A DNA stretch of 64,000 nt, from contig CAJUBP010000002.1 of assembly GCA_910584585.1 (NCBI GenBank), positions 1-64,000 on the forward strand, given 5' to 3'. Every line of letters begins with the position of its first letter. The stretch's first letter is position 1. Positions 39,952-48,844 of this stretch are shown piece after piece. The notes below the pieces were generated by a model that saw only the letters and a list, made by a program, of their open reading frames with translations, did no database searches and was not told where the DNA came from. The translations under genes and the position numbers were made by a program. The stretch is from an uncultured Lachnospiraceae bacterium (GTDB lineage: Bacteria; Bacillota; Clostridia; Lachnospirales; Lachnospiraceae).

Positions 39952-40857
39952 ATGGTACAGGATTTGCTAGCAGCGTTAAGTTCTTTTGCGTCAAAATATC
40001 TGTTTTGGGTAGACAGCCACAATATCACCAGGACGGACATTGCGGAAATTATCATAATTTCATTCCTGATTTATAATATTTTGGTGTGGTTTAAGCAGAC
40101 GAGAGCCTGGAATCTTTTAAAAGGCATTATCGTGGTGCTGGTTTTTGTGCTGGTCTGCGCCATCTTCCAGATGAACAATATCCTGTGGATTGCAGGAAAG
40201 ACCATCAATGTAATTGCTATTGCGGTTATCATTGTATTTCAGCCGGAACTGCGCAGGGCGTTAGAACAGCTTGGACAGAAAAATTTTATTACCTCGCTGT
40301 TTTCTTTTGATTCCCAGAAGAATCAGGAACGGTTCAGCGAGCGTGTGACCAATGAGATTGTAAAAGCGACTTACGAGATGGCGAAGGTAAAGACAGGGGC
40401 TTTGATTGTGGTGGAGCAGGATGTGGTTCTGGGAGAATTCGAGAGAACCGGAATCGCGCTGGATTCCCTTGTGTCCAGCCAGCTTCTGATTAATATATTT
40501 GAACACAATACGCCGCTGCATGACGGAGCTATTATTGTCCGGGGAGACAGGATTGTGTCAGCCACTTGTTATCTGCCCCTTTCTGACAATATGGGGCTGA
40601 GCAAGGAGCTTGGAACCAGGCATCGGGCGGCAGTGGGAATCAGTGAGGTTTGCGACGCCTTAACCATTGTAGTGTCAGAGGAAACCGGAAATGTTTCCAT
40701 CGCCATCGGCGGGGAACTGTATCGGAATGTGGATGCAGAGTATTTGAAAGGAAAATTGAATTTCATCCGAAAAGGCGCAATGGACGTGGCGAGATTCAAA
40801 CTGTGGAAAAGGAGGATGAAGAATGTTCAGGAAAATGATAAAATCTCTGGTGAATAA
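39952..40857 (+). CDS. cdaA: Diadenylate cyclase CdaA
   Basis: A 301-residue membrane-bound diadenylate cyclase (DAC), making c-di-AMP from two ATP. Three N-terminal helices (DIAEIIIISFLIYNILVWF, NLLKGIIVVLVFVLVCAIFQ, TINVIAIAVIIVFQPELRR) precede the DisA_N domain with its signature residues D-G-A (NTPLHDGAIIVRGDRIVSAT) and R-H-R (LGTRHRAAVGISEV) that bind ATP and metal. c-di-AMP controls potassium and osmolyte transport and is essential in many Firmicutes. ATG 39952 follows AAGGGGATGAAAGT. cdaR overlaps its end by 35 bases and glmM follows, the conserved cdaA-cdaR-glmM cluster. Confidence 0.97.
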   Translation: MVQDLLAALSSFASKYLFWVDSHNITRTDIAEIIIISFLIYNILVWFKQTRAWNLLKGIIVVLVFVLVCAIFQMNNILWIAGKTINVIAIAVIIVFQPELRRALEQLGQKNFITSLFSFDSQKNQERFSERVTNEIVKATYEMAKVKTGALIVVEQDVVLGEFERTGIALDSLVSSQLLINIFEHNTPLHDGAIIVRGDRIVSATCYLPLSDNMGLSKELGTRHRAAVGISEVCDALTIVVSEETGNVSIAIGGELYRNVDAEYLKGKLNFIRKGAMDVARFKLWKRRMKNVQENDKISGE

Positions 40858-42226
40858 CGCCGGACTGAAGGTTCTGTCCATTCTTTTGTCCATTGTTCTG
40901 TGGATGGTTGTGGTGAAGCTGGCGGATCCGGATATGACAAAGACATTTTCTGTTTCTGTGGATATTCTCAACAAAGATGTGGTTGCGGAGATGGGAAAGG
41001 TGCCGGATGTGGTGGGAGATACAGACATTGCAGTGTTTTACATCACCGGCCCGAGAAGTTATGTGGAGAAAATGAACGGGGATGATTTCAATGTAACTGC
41101 GGACTTAAGCCAGCTGGATTTAAGGCAGGACGGGGATACCAAACTGGTTCCCATAGAGATCAGCGCCCGGAAATATGACAGATATATCACCATCAATCAG
41201 AGAACGGTAAATCTGCAGATCACACTGGAAGATTTGTCAGAGCAGAAGTTTGTGATTACCGCAGAGGCGACGGGAACGCCGGCAGAGGGATGTGCCATTG
41301 GAAATGTGGAAGTGACGCCGAATTTATTGAATATTTCGGGGCCTGAGTCCATTGTGTCCAGAATCAGCCGGGTATCCGCCTCGATTAATGTGGACGGCGT
41401 GTCCAGCGACGTATCAGATAATGTGGTTCCGGTGCTGTATGATGAAGACAATACGCCTATTGCGTCAGACCTTTTGGAAATGAATCAAAGCGCTGTGACA
41501 ATCCGGGCCAATATACTGGGAACAAAAAGCGTGCCGGTCCGGTGCCAGATCAGCGGAACGCCGGCAGAGGGATATGAATACCGGGGATTGGAATATACGC
41601 CGGATTCCGTGCTGATTAAGGGGGAAGCAGAGGTTTTGAACGGCATCAGCGCCATCAATATACCGGAAGATGTCATCAATATAGACGGAGCAAGGGAAGA
41701 GAGTGAGGTTTCCATTGATATTACGCCTTATTTGGCGGAAGCCGGCGTATCTCTGGTGGATGATACGGCCAACCAGATTGTAGTGCGGGTTTTGATTGAG
41801 CAGAAAGAAACCAAGGTTTTTAATATTCCTGTGGAGAAGATTCAGATTACCGGACTGAATCAGGATTATGAACTGACTTACAGCGGCAGTTCTGTTCCGG
41901 TATCTGTCCGGGCGCTGAAAGAACATATGGATACTTTGGAAATCGGAAGTATCAGCGCATCGGCCGATGTAACAAACCTGGAGCCGGGAAGCCATACCAT
42001 AGAATTGACAGTAACGCTGCCGGGAGAACAATTTGAGCAGACTGAGACGGCAAGGATCCAGATTACCATTGAAGATAAGAATGCAGAACCGGAGACGGAA
42101 CAGGATGAAACTCAGGAAAACGCCGGCGGTTCTGAGGAAGAAGAGGAAGACAATAATGGTAATGGAAATGCTGGAAATGGAAATAATAGGGATAGTGCGG
42201 ACAGAAGCGCCAGAGACAGCGATTAA
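40823..42226 (+). CDS. cdaR: CdaA regulatory protein CdaR (YbbR domains)
   Basis: A 467-residue protein with one N-terminal transmembrane helix (LKVLSILLSIVLWMVVVKLA) and about four extracellular YbbR repeats (about residues 50-420; repeats recur with G-T-P-A-E-G-C/Y segments, at VTAEATGTPAEGCAIGNVEV and RCQISGTPAEGYEYRGLEYT). CdaR binds CdaA through its membrane part and tunes c-di-AMP output. The C-terminus is a low-complexity Glu/Asn/Gly tail (EEEEEDNNGNGNAGNGNN), perhaps a wall-spanning or disordered end. The start overlaps cdaA by 35 bases with AAGGAGG upstream. GlmM follows after 51 bases. Confidence 0.93.
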   Translation: MFRKMIKSLVNNAGLKVLSILLSIVLWMVVVKLADPDMTKTFSVSVDILNKDVVAEMGKVPDVVGDTDIAVFYITGPRSYVEKMNGDDFNVTADLSQLDLRQDGDTKLVPIEISARKYDRYITINQRTVNLQITLEDLSEQKFVITAEATGTPAEGCAIGNVEVTPNLLNISGPESIVSRISRVSASINVDGVSSDVSDNVVPVLYDEDNTPIASDLLEMNQSAVTIRANILGTKSVPVRCQISGTPAEGYEYRGLEYTPDSVLIKGEAEVLNGISAINIPEDVINIDGAREESEVSIDITPYLAEAGVSLVDDTANQIVVRVLIEQKETKVFNIPVEKIQITGLNQDYELTYSGSSVPVSVRALKEHMDTLEIGSISASADVTNLEPGSHTIELTVTLPGEQFEQTETARIQITIEDKNAEPETEQDETQENAGGSEEEEEDNNGNGNAGNGNNRDSADRSARDSD

Positions 42227-42277
42227 AGGATGTGCGTCTGCAGACAGAGGAAAAGCAGACGCGGAATGGAGGAAATT

Positions 42278-43627
42278 ATGGCAAGAATGTTTGGAACAGA
42301 CGGAGTAAGAGGGGTGGCAGGCACAGAGCTTACCATTGAACTGGCAATGAAACTGGGGCAGGCGGGGGCTTATGTGCTGACAAAAGAAAGATCTTATCAG
42401 CCTACGATTATCGTGGGCTGCGATACGCGTATTTCCGGCGGAATGCTGGCAAATGCGTTGATGGCAGGAATCTGTTCCGTTGGGGCAAATGCAGTGTACA
42501 TGGGCGTGATGCCCACGCCGGCCATTGCATATCTGGTTCGGAAGCATAAGGTAGAAGCAGGAGTTGTGATTTCCGCCTCCCACAACCCAATGGAGTTTAA
42601 CGGAATCAAATTTTTTAACGGCGACGGATATAAGCTTTCCGATGAACTGGAGGACGAGATTGAAGCCCTGATCAAAAACGGCATGCGGGATGTTGCCATG
42701 CCCATCGGATCAGGAATTGGAAATATCAGCTATCGGTTTGACGCCAGGGAAGAGTATGTATTTTTCATGAAGAAAACCATGCCGTTGGATTTAAGCGGCC
42801 TGAAAATTGTAGTGGACTGCGCGGAGGGCGCTTCCCATTACACTGCGGTAGAGACGTTAAGGGGGCTTGGGGCCAACCTTGTGGCAATTCACACCAATCC
42901 CGACGGCACCAATATCAACGCCAACTGCGGTTCTACCCACATGGATGAGCTGCGGGCAAGAGTAGTTTATGAAAAAGCCAATATCGGCCTGGCTTTTGAC
43001 GGCGACGCGGATCGTATGCTGGCCGTGGATGAAAACGGCGATGTGGTAGACGGCGATCAGATTATGGCGATTATCGGAAACTACATGAAAGAGCACGGCA
43101 AATTAAAGAAAGACACCATCGTAGGGACTGTAATGAGCAATCTGGGCTTCACCCTGATGGGCAAAGAGCGGGGAATCCACATTGAACAGACCAAAGTCGG
43201 CGACCGCTATGTATTGGAAAATATGAAAGAAAATGGTTATAATATCGGAGGAGAGCAGTCGGGCCATATTATTTTCCTGGATGAAAATACCACCGGCGAC
43301 GGGCTGCTGAGCGCGCTTCATCTGCTGGAAGTTATGGTAGAGACAAAAGAGCCCCTTTCCCAGCTTTCCCAGATTATGGAAGTGCTGCCCCAGGCCCTGG
43401 TCAACGCCAAAGTGCCCAATCACAAGAAAGAGCACTTTATGGACTATCCGGAAATCGCCCAGGCAGTCCAGAAACTGGAACAGAAATTTGCAGGAGAAGG
43501 CAGAGTTCTGATCCGCCCGTCCGGAACCGAGCCTTTGGTCCGCGTTATGATAGAAGGCAAAAATCAAAACGAAATCAACCAGGACGCCAAAGACCTGGCC
43601 GACCTGATCATGCGGAATATGCTTTAA
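42278..43627 (+). CDS. glmM: Phosphoglucosamine mutase
   Basis: A 449-residue enzyme converting glucosamine-6-phosphate to glucosamine-1-phosphate for UDP-GlcNAc and peptidoglycan. Signatures: N-terminal M-F-G-T-D-G-V-R-G-V-A, the phosphoserine loop VVISASHNPMEFNGIKFFNG with catalytic Ser101, the metal loop LAFDGDADRML and the C-terminal phosphate loop LIRPSGTEPLVRVMIE. Start at ATG 42278 with AATGGAGGAAATT; an in-frame start at 42230 would add 16 residues foreign to the family. GlmM can bind and inhibit CdaA, which explains its conserved position here. Confidence 0.98.
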   Translation: MARMFGTDGVRGVAGTELTIELAMKLGQAGAYVLTKERSYQPTIIVGCDTRISGGMLANALMAGICSVGANAVYMGVMPTPAIAYLVRKHKVEAGVVISASHNPMEFNGIKFFNGDGYKLSDELEDEIEALIKNGMRDVAMPIGSGIGNISYRFDAREEYVFFMKKTMPLDLSGLKIVVDCAEGASHYTAVETLRGLGANLVAIHTNPDGTNINANCGSTHMDELRARVVYEKANIGLAFDGDADRMLAVDENGDVVDGDQIMAIIGNYMKEHGKLKKDTIVGTVMSNLGFTLMGKERGIHIEQTKVGDRYVLENMKENGYNIGGEQSGHIIFLDENTTGDGLLSALHLLEVMVETKEPLSQLSQIMEVLPQALVNAKVPNHKKEHFMDYPEIAQAVQKLEQKFAGEGRVLIRPSGTEPLVRVMIEGKNQNEINQDAKDLADLIMRNML

Positions 43628-43656
43628 TCGGAGAAAATGTAATTGGAGGAACGAGG

Positions 43657-43920
43657 ATGGTTAGTCAGAAAGTCAAAATCAAAAACCCTACGGGCCTGCA
43701 CCTGCGGCCTGCAGGCATTTTATGTAAAGAAGCAGTGAAGTTCAAATCATTGATTACCTTTAACTTTAAAGGCGGAACAGCCAATGCCAAAAGTGTATTA
43801 AGCGTACTGGGCGCCTGTATCAAATCCGGGGATTCCATTGAGTTTGTATGTGAAGGCGAAGACGAAGACGAAGCCCTCCGGGCCGTGGTGGCAGCGGTGG
43901 AAAACGGTTTGGGAGAATAG
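43657..43920 (+). CDS. ptsH: HPr family phosphocarrier protein
   Basis: An 87-residue HPr. His15 in P-T-G-L-H-L-R-P-A-G is the PEP:sugar phosphotransferase site, and Ser46 in A-N-A-K-S-V-L-S-V-L-G is the HPrK/P-dependent regulatory site that feeds CcpA catabolite control. Both are intact. The remainder (CEGEDEDEALRAVVAAVENG) is typical. The gene lacks ptsI beside it and follows glmM by 29 bases, so it may be a housekeeping HPr expressed with cell-wall precursor genes, or a Crh-like form, though the presence of His15 argues against Crh. Confidence 0.93.
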   Translation: MVSQKVKIKNPTGLHLRPAGILCKEAVKFKSLITFNFKGGTANAKSVLSVLGACIKSGDSIEFVCEGEDEDEALRAVVAAVENGLGE

Positions 43921-43927
43921 CTGAGAC

Positions 43928-44824
43928 ATGACGGGAAAAGAAAAAGTACAGATTCTGTTGTCCTCCTATCAGGGAGAACAGTTTTTGGAAGAACAGTTGG
44001 ACAGTCTGCTGAGGCAGAGCTGGAAGAATCTGGAAATTTTGATTCGTGATGACGGTTCGAGAGACGGCACCAGGAAAATATTGGAAGAATACAGTGAAAA
44101 ATATGAACATATAAAATATTTTCCAGGGGAAAATATTGGTGTGACCCAGAGTTTTTTTGAACTTTTGAGACAATCAGACGCAGAATATGTGGCATTTTGT
44201 GATCAGGACGACGTATGGCTGGAGCATAAAGTGGAAGCAGCGGTCCGTAAGCTGGCAAAGGCGGCGGGCCCTGCCCTTTACTGCGGCAATAAGATTCTCA
44301 CAGACCGCAGCCTCACTCCCATGAAAAAGCAGAGCAGGAGAAATCTCAGGCCGGGATTCGGGAATGCGGCGGTGGAATGCATCTGTACCGGCTGCACAGC
44401 GGTAATGAACCGGGAACTGGCGGATATTATTGCAGAGCGGCTGCCGGAATACGCCATTCTTCATGATTGGTGGACATATTTGGCAGCTTCTTATGCCGGA
44501 ACTGTGATTTTTGATTCCCATCCCTATATCCTCTACCGGCAGCACGAGGGCAATGTGGTGGGAGCCAAAGGCGGATTCTGGGGAGAAGTGCAGTCCAAAG
44601 CAGCTTATCTGAAGAAGAGCCGGGGCAAATTAAAGAGACAGCTCAGTGAATTTGCCAGGCTGTATCAGGGAGACAGCGAAAAGGACAGGCTAGTGTGGCA
44701 GATTTTGGCGGCGGAGAAATTTCCGGGAAGGCTTAAGATTATTGCAAACCGGAGCATTTACCGGCAGAGCGCATTGGATGAAATCATTATGAGAATCTTA
44801 TTTCTGATTAACAGAATGCTATAA
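43928..44824 (+). CDS. Glycosyltransferase family 2, rhamnosyltransferase-like
   Basis: A 298-residue GT-A enzyme. The N-terminus has QILLSSYQGEQFLEEQLDSL and the nucleotide-binding I-R-D-D-G-S-R-D-G-T; the D-x-D-like metal motif and acceptor region are V-A-F-C-D-Q-D-D-V-W and H-D-W-W. The C-terminus carries an I-L-F-L-I-N-R-M hydrophobic end. The FCDQDDxW plus LHDWW pairing is typical of bacterial rhamnosyltransferases in wall polysaccharide loci. It follows HPr by seven bases and leads into rmlD, so it is probably the first gene of the rhamnose operon. Two paralogues lie on the minus strand at 50839 and 53622. Confidence 0.9.
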   Translation: MTGKEKVQILLSSYQGEQFLEEQLDSLLRQSWKNLEILIRDDGSRDGTRKILEEYSEKYEHIKYFPGENIGVTQSFFELLRQSDAEYVAFCDQDDVWLEHKVEAAVRKLAKAAGPALYCGNKILTDRSLTPMKKQSRRNLRPGFGNAAVECICTGCTAVMNRELADIIAERLPEYAILHDWWTYLAASYAGTVIFDSHPYILYRQHEGNVVGAKGGFWGEVQSKAAYLKKSRGKLKRQLSEFARLYQGDSEKDRLVWQILAAEKFPGRLKIIANRSIYRQSALDEIIMRILFLINRML

Positions 44825-44837
44825 AATGGAGGAAGCC

Positions 44838-45710
44838 ATGAAGAAAATACTGGTGACAGGCTGTAACGGGCAGCTTGGAAGAGCAATTAACAAAGAATAC
44901 GCAAAAGACAATGTGGAATTTATCAATACCGATGTGCAGGCAGGAGAGGGGATTACCGCTCTGGACATTACAAATATTGCCCAGGTGATGGAACTGGCCC
45001 GGGAAACCAGGCCGGATGTGATTATCAACTGCGCCGCCCACACGGCGGTGGATCTGTGCGAGCAGCAATGGGACAGCGCATATCGGATCAATGCCATCGG
45101 CCCCAGGAACTTAAGCATTGCCGCTTCCGAGGTAAAAGCGAAACTGGTGCACGTGTCCACAGACTATGTGTTTGACGGAAACGGAACCAGACCTTACACG
45201 GAATTTGATCCGGTGGGGCCTGCCAGCGCATACGGCAAAACCAAGCTGGAGGGCGAAAATTTTGTCCGGGAATTTGCAGAGCATTATTTTATTTTAAGGA
45301 CGGCATGGCTTTATGGGGACGGCAAGAATTTTATCAAGACCATGCTGCGGCTGTCAGAGACCCATGATCAGGTCAGCGTTGTAATGGATCAGGTGGGAAG
45401 CCCTACCAGCGCGGCGGAGCTGGCAAAGATGATTCATTTCCTGGAGCCTACGGAAAACTACGGACTGTTCCATGCAACCAGCGAGGGAAGCTGCAGTTGG
45501 GCGGATCTGGCGGAAGAAACCTTCCGTCTGGCGGGGAAATCCACGAAGGTGGAACGTGTGACCACAGAAGAATACCGCCGGCGCAACCCCAATCAGGCGC
45601 CTCGTCCTGCCTATTCTATTTTGGAAAATTACATGATAAAATTAACCAGTGACTACATGGCAGCAGACTGGAAAGACGCGTTAAAGACGTATATGAATTC
45701 CTTAAGATAA
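44838..45710 (+). CDS. rfbD: dTDP-4-dehydrorhamnose reductase
   Basis: A 290-residue short-chain dehydrogenase (extended class) catalysing the last step of dTDP-L-rhamnose synthesis. Marks: the nucleotide loop KKILVTGCNGQLGRAINKEY, VIINCAAHTAVDLCEQQWDS, STDYVFDGNG, and the catalytic Y-x-x-x-K in SAYGKTKLEGENF. Length normal. Start at ATG 44838 because ATGGAGG precedes it at the right spacing; an ATG at 44826 overlaps that sequence. It stands 13 bases after the glycosyltransferase and 53 bases before rfbB, giving half of the Rml pathway here. Confidence 0.95.
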   Translation: MKKILVTGCNGQLGRAINKEYAKDNVEFINTDVQAGEGITALDITNIAQVMELARETRPDVIINCAAHTAVDLCEQQWDSAYRINAIGPRNLSIAASEVKAKLVHVSTDYVFDGNGTRPYTEFDPVGPASAYGKTKLEGENFVREFAEHYFILRTAWLYGDGKNFIKTMLRLSETHDQVSVVMDQVGSPTSAAELAKMIHFLEPTENYGLFHATSEGSCSWADLAEETFRLAGKSTKVERVTTEEYRRRNPNQAPRPAYSILENYMIKLTSDYMAADWKDALKTYMNSLR

Positions 45711-45763
45711 CTGTATTATATAAACCAAATGTGATGTAAATATGAGGAAGAGGAGAAATCAGA

Positions 45764-46846
45764 ATGAGAACTTATCTGGTAACAGGCGGAGCGGGTTTTA
45801 TCGGCTCAAATTATATTCAGTATATGTTCCGCAAGTATGACAATGAAATCAGAATTATCAATGTGGACAAGCTTACCTATGCCGGCAACCTGGAGAATCT
45901 GAAAGATGTGGAATCCAGGGAGAACTATACTTTTGTGAAAGCGGATATCTGCGACAAAGAGGCGATCCGTAAGATTTTTAAAGAAAATGACATTGACCGG
46001 GTGGTGCATTTTGCGGCGGAGAGCCATGTGGACCGAAGCATCCGCAATCCGGAAGTGTTTGTGCAGACCAATGTGCTGGGAACGGCAGTGATGCTGAACT
46101 GCGCCAAGGAAGCCTGGGAGAAAGAGGACGGAACATTTCTGGAAGGGAAGAAATTCCTCCATGTTTCCACCGATGAAGTGTACGGCTCATTGGAGGAAGA
46201 AGGCGGCTATTTCTATGAGACGACCCCCTATGATCCCCACAGCCCTTATTCCGCAAGCAAGGCCAGCTCCGACTTTTTGGTGAAATCCTATATCGACACC
46301 TATCATTTTCCGGCTAACATTACCAACTGTTCCAACAATTACGGCCCTTATCAGTTCCCGGAGAAACTGATTCCGCTGATCATCAACAACGCCCTCCAGG
46401 GAAAGAAGCTGCCGGTATACGGAGACGGGAAAAATGTCCGGGACTGGCTGTATGTGGATGATCACGCCAAGGGAATTGACATGGTGCAGGAGCAGGGAAA
46501 ACTGGGCGAGACTTACAACATCGGCGGCCATAATGAGAAACAGAATATAGAGATTATCCATATCATTCTGGAGACTTTGCAGGAAATGCTGCCGGAGGGC
46601 GATCCGAGAAGAGAACTGGTTACCAAAGATTTGATTACCTATGTGGAAGACCGGAAAGGCCATGACAGAAGATACGCCATTGCGCCGGATAAGATTAAAG
46701 CTGAGATCGGCTGGGAGCCGGAGACTATGTTCAAAGAGGGAATCCGCAAGACAATTGCCTGGTTCTTTGAGCATGAAGAGTGGATGAAAAACGTAACCAG
46801 CGGTGATTATCAGAAATATTACGAAGAAATGTATCAGAACCGGTAG
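45764..46846 (+). CDS. rfbB: dTDP-glucose 4,6-dehydratase
   Basis: A 360-residue NAD-dependent dehydratase making dTDP-4-keto-6-deoxyglucose, step two of the rhamnose pathway. The N-terminal TYLVTGGAGFIGSNYIQYMF holds the G-x-x-G-x-x-G NAD loop; the active site has STDEVYGSLEEEGGYFYETT and the Y-x-x-x-K in PYSASKASSDFLVKSY, with NCSNNYGPYQFPEKLIPLII following. Slightly longer than the ~330-residue average. ATG 45764 follows AAGAGGAGAAATC. It is followed after 11 bases by another glycosyltransferase. Confidence 0.96.
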   Translation: MRTYLVTGGAGFIGSNYIQYMFRKYDNEIRIINVDKLTYAGNLENLKDVESRENYTFVKADICDKEAIRKIFKENDIDRVVHFAAESHVDRSIRNPEVFVQTNVLGTAVMLNCAKEAWEKEDGTFLEGKKFLHVSTDEVYGSLEEEGGYFYETTPYDPHSPYSASKASSDFLVKSYIDTYHFPANITNCSNNYGPYQFPEKLIPLIINNALQGKKLPVYGDGKNVRDWLYVDDHAKGIDMVQEQGKLGETYNIGGHNEKQNIEIIHIILETLQEMLPEGDPRRELVTKDLITYVEDRKGHDRRYAIAPDKIKAEIGWEPETMFKEGIRKTIAWFFEHEEWMKNVTSGDYQKYYEEMYQNR

Positions 46847-46857
46847 GAAAGCAGACC

Positions 46858-47664
46858 ATGAAATATGAACCAGGCGATCATACCTTTGCAATCTGCGCTT
46901 ATAAAGAAAGCCCCTTTTTGCGGGAATGTATCGAATCATTAAAAAAACAGACAGTGCCCACCCGGCTGATTATGACAACCTCTACCGAGAATGATCATAT
47001 CCGCGGCCTGGCGGAAGAATACGGAATCCCGCTGTTTATTAACCATGGGGCAGCGGGAATTGCCAATGACTGGAATTTTGCATATCATCACTGCCGGACC
47101 CGGCTGATTACCCTGGCCCATCAGGATGATATGTATCATCCCGATTATGTGAAATATATGCTGCAGGGCGTAAACCGGGCAAAACATCCCCTGATATATT
47201 TTACGGATTACAATGAATTGCGGGAAGGACAGGAAGTTTCCGGCAATCAATTGCTGAAAGTGAAGCGTCTCATGCTGCTCCCTTTGAGAGTCCGGGCGTT
47301 TCATGGGAATATTTTTGTGCGCAGGAGAATTCTGTCTATGGGAAATCCCATTTCCTGTCCTTCTGTCACTTACATAAGAGAACATTTGCCGGCCACGGTA
47401 TTTATTCCGGGATTTAAGAGCAACATTGACTGGCAGGCGTGGGAATCGCTCTCTAAAAGCAAAGGGGAGTTCGTCTACGAGAGACGGCCTTTGACCTGGC
47501 ACAGGATTCATCTGGAATCGGAAACCTCTGTGACAATCAATAATGGAAACATCCGGGCGCAGGAAGATTACGCCATGTTTTTGAAATTCTGGCCCGAATG
47601 GATGGCGAAATTTATCATGCGCTTTTATATCAAAGGGGAAGAATCCAACACCATGGAACGATAA
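46858..47664 (+). CDS. Glycosyltransferase family 2 (polysaccharide locus)
   Basis: A 268-residue GT-A enzyme distinct from the three paralogues above and below. The opening YEPGDHTFAICAYKESPFLR-E-C-I-E-S-L is the sugar-nucleotide fold; TLAHQDDMYHPDYVKYML contains the D-D-x-Y metal motif, and LIYFTDYNELREGQEV is the acceptor side. It has no membrane segment except a weak C-terminal one. In the same transcription unit, it follows rfbB by 11 bases and precedes another glycosyltransferase by 11 bases. Donor sugar not deducible; rhamnose is plausible from context. Confidence 0.85.
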   Translation: MKYEPGDHTFAICAYKESPFLRECIESLKKQTVPTRLIMTTSTENDHIRGLAEEYGIPLFINHGAAGIANDWNFAYHHCRTRLITLAHQDDMYHPDYVKYMLQGVNRAKHPLIYFTDYNELREGQEVSGNQLLKVKRLMLLPLRVRAFHGNIFVRRRILSMGNPISCPSVTYIREHLPATVFIPGFKSNIDWQAWESLSKSKGEFVYERRPLTWHRIHLESETSVTINNGNIRAQEDYAMFLKFWPEWMAKFIMRFYIKGEESNTMER

Positions 47665-47675
47665 GGAGAAATAAA

Positions 47676-48830
47676 ATGAATGAACAGTACGAACTTACCA
47701 TACTGATGCCCTGTCTCAACGAGGCGGAAACGCTGGCTGTCTGCATAGGAAAAGCGAAGAAATATCTGGAAGAGAGCGGCGTCAACGGAGAAATCCTCAT
47801 TGCGGACAACGGCAGCACCGACGGTTCCCAGCAGATTGCAAGAGACAACGGAGCAAGAGTTGTAGATGTGCCGGAAAAGGGATACGGCGCGGCGCTGATC
47901 GGCGGGTGCAACGGAGCCCTTGGAAAATATGTGATTATGGGTGATGCTGACGACAGCTATGATTTCCTGCATCTGGGGCCTTTTGTGGAAAAGCTGCGGG
48001 AGGGCTATGATTTGGTAATGGGAAACCGTTTCAAGGGGGGAATTGAACCGGGGGCCATGCCGCCCCTTCACAGATATCTGGGCAATCCGGTGCTTTCTTT
48101 TATCGCCAGGCTGTTTTTTCCCTGCAAAATCGGAGATTACCACTGCGGACTGCGGGGCTATAACCGGGAATCCATTCTGAAACTGGGACTGGTGACAACG
48201 GGAATGGAGTATGCCAGCGAGATGGTGGTGAAGGCCACGCTGAATCATCTGAAAATCGCGGAGGTGCCCACCACATTGAAGAAGGACGGCCGCTCCCATG
48301 CGCCTCACTTAAGAAGCTGGTCCGACGGATGGCGGCATCTGAAATTCCTTCTGATGCACAGCCCCAACTGGCTGTTTATGTATCCGGGATTGATTCTGTT
48401 CTTTTTGGGAATGATTTTCACGGTGGTTTTGAGCCTTGGAAATATTCATATCGGTTCTGTGGGACTGGGAGTTCATACCCTGATGTACTCGGCCGCCGCC
48501 ATGATGGTGGGCTTTAACCTGGTGATGTTTTCTCTGTTTGTCCGTTCTTATGCAAGCGTGACCGGATTTATACCGACAGAGGGCAAGCTGGATCGCTGGC
48601 TGGAGGAACTGTCAACAGAAAAAGGAGTCCTGATCGGCATCCTGCTGTTTCTGACAGGGATTATCATTACAATTATTGCCTTTTGCATTTGGGGAAATAC
48701 AGGATTTGGGGGATTGTCACCAGAAAATATGATGCGGATTACCATTCCCGCCATGCTGCTGATCGTGGTGGGGATTGAAGTGATTTTCGGAAGCTTTTTC
48801 ATTGGCATTCTGCATATCAGGCACAAATAG
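47676..48830 (+). CDS. Polyprenyl-phosphate glycosyltransferase (family 2, membrane-bound)
   Basis: A ~384-residue protein with a dolichyl-phosphate-mannose-synthase-like GT-A domain (LTILMPCLNEAETLAVCIGK, ILIADNGSTDGSQQIA, the metal motif V-I-M-G-D-A-D-D-S-Y-D-F and the R-F-K-G-G-I acceptor loop) followed by about four transmembrane helices (MYPGLILFFLGMIFTVVLSL, MMVGFNLVMFSLFVRSYASV, VLIGILLFLTGIIITIIAFC and ITIPAMLLIVVGIEVIFGSF). This layout matches enzymes that load a sugar onto undecaprenyl phosphate for extracytoplasmic glycosylation (GtrB/DPM1 type). Start at ATG 47676, after AAGGAGAAATAAA. The neighbouring GT-C-like protein could use the lipid-linked sugar that it makes. Confidence 0.9.
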   Translation: MNEQYELTILMPCLNEAETLAVCIGKAKKYLEESGVNGEILIADNGSTDGSQQIARDNGARVVDVPEKGYGAALIGGCNGALGKYVIMGDADDSYDFLHLGPFVEKLREGYDLVMGNRFKGGIEPGAMPPLHRYLGNPVLSFIARLFFPCKIGDYHCGLRGYNRESILKLGLVTTGMEYASEMVVKATLNHLKIAEVPTTLKKDGRSHAPHLRSWSDGWRHLKFLLMHSPNWLFMYPGLILFFLGMIFTVVLSLGNIHIGSVGLGVHTLMYSAAAMMVGFNLVMFSLFVRSYASVTGFIPTEGKLDRWLEELSTEKGVLIGILLFLTGIIITIIAFCIWGNTGFGGLSPENMMRITIPAMLLIVVGIEVIFGSFFIGILHIRHK

Positions 48831-48844
48831 AGAGGAATTGACAG

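Noticed and set aside
39952..40857. DisA (DNA-integrity scanning) rather than CdaA
   Set aside because: Three N-terminal membrane helices and the cdaR-glmM neighbours fit CdaA; no C-terminal HhH domain is present.
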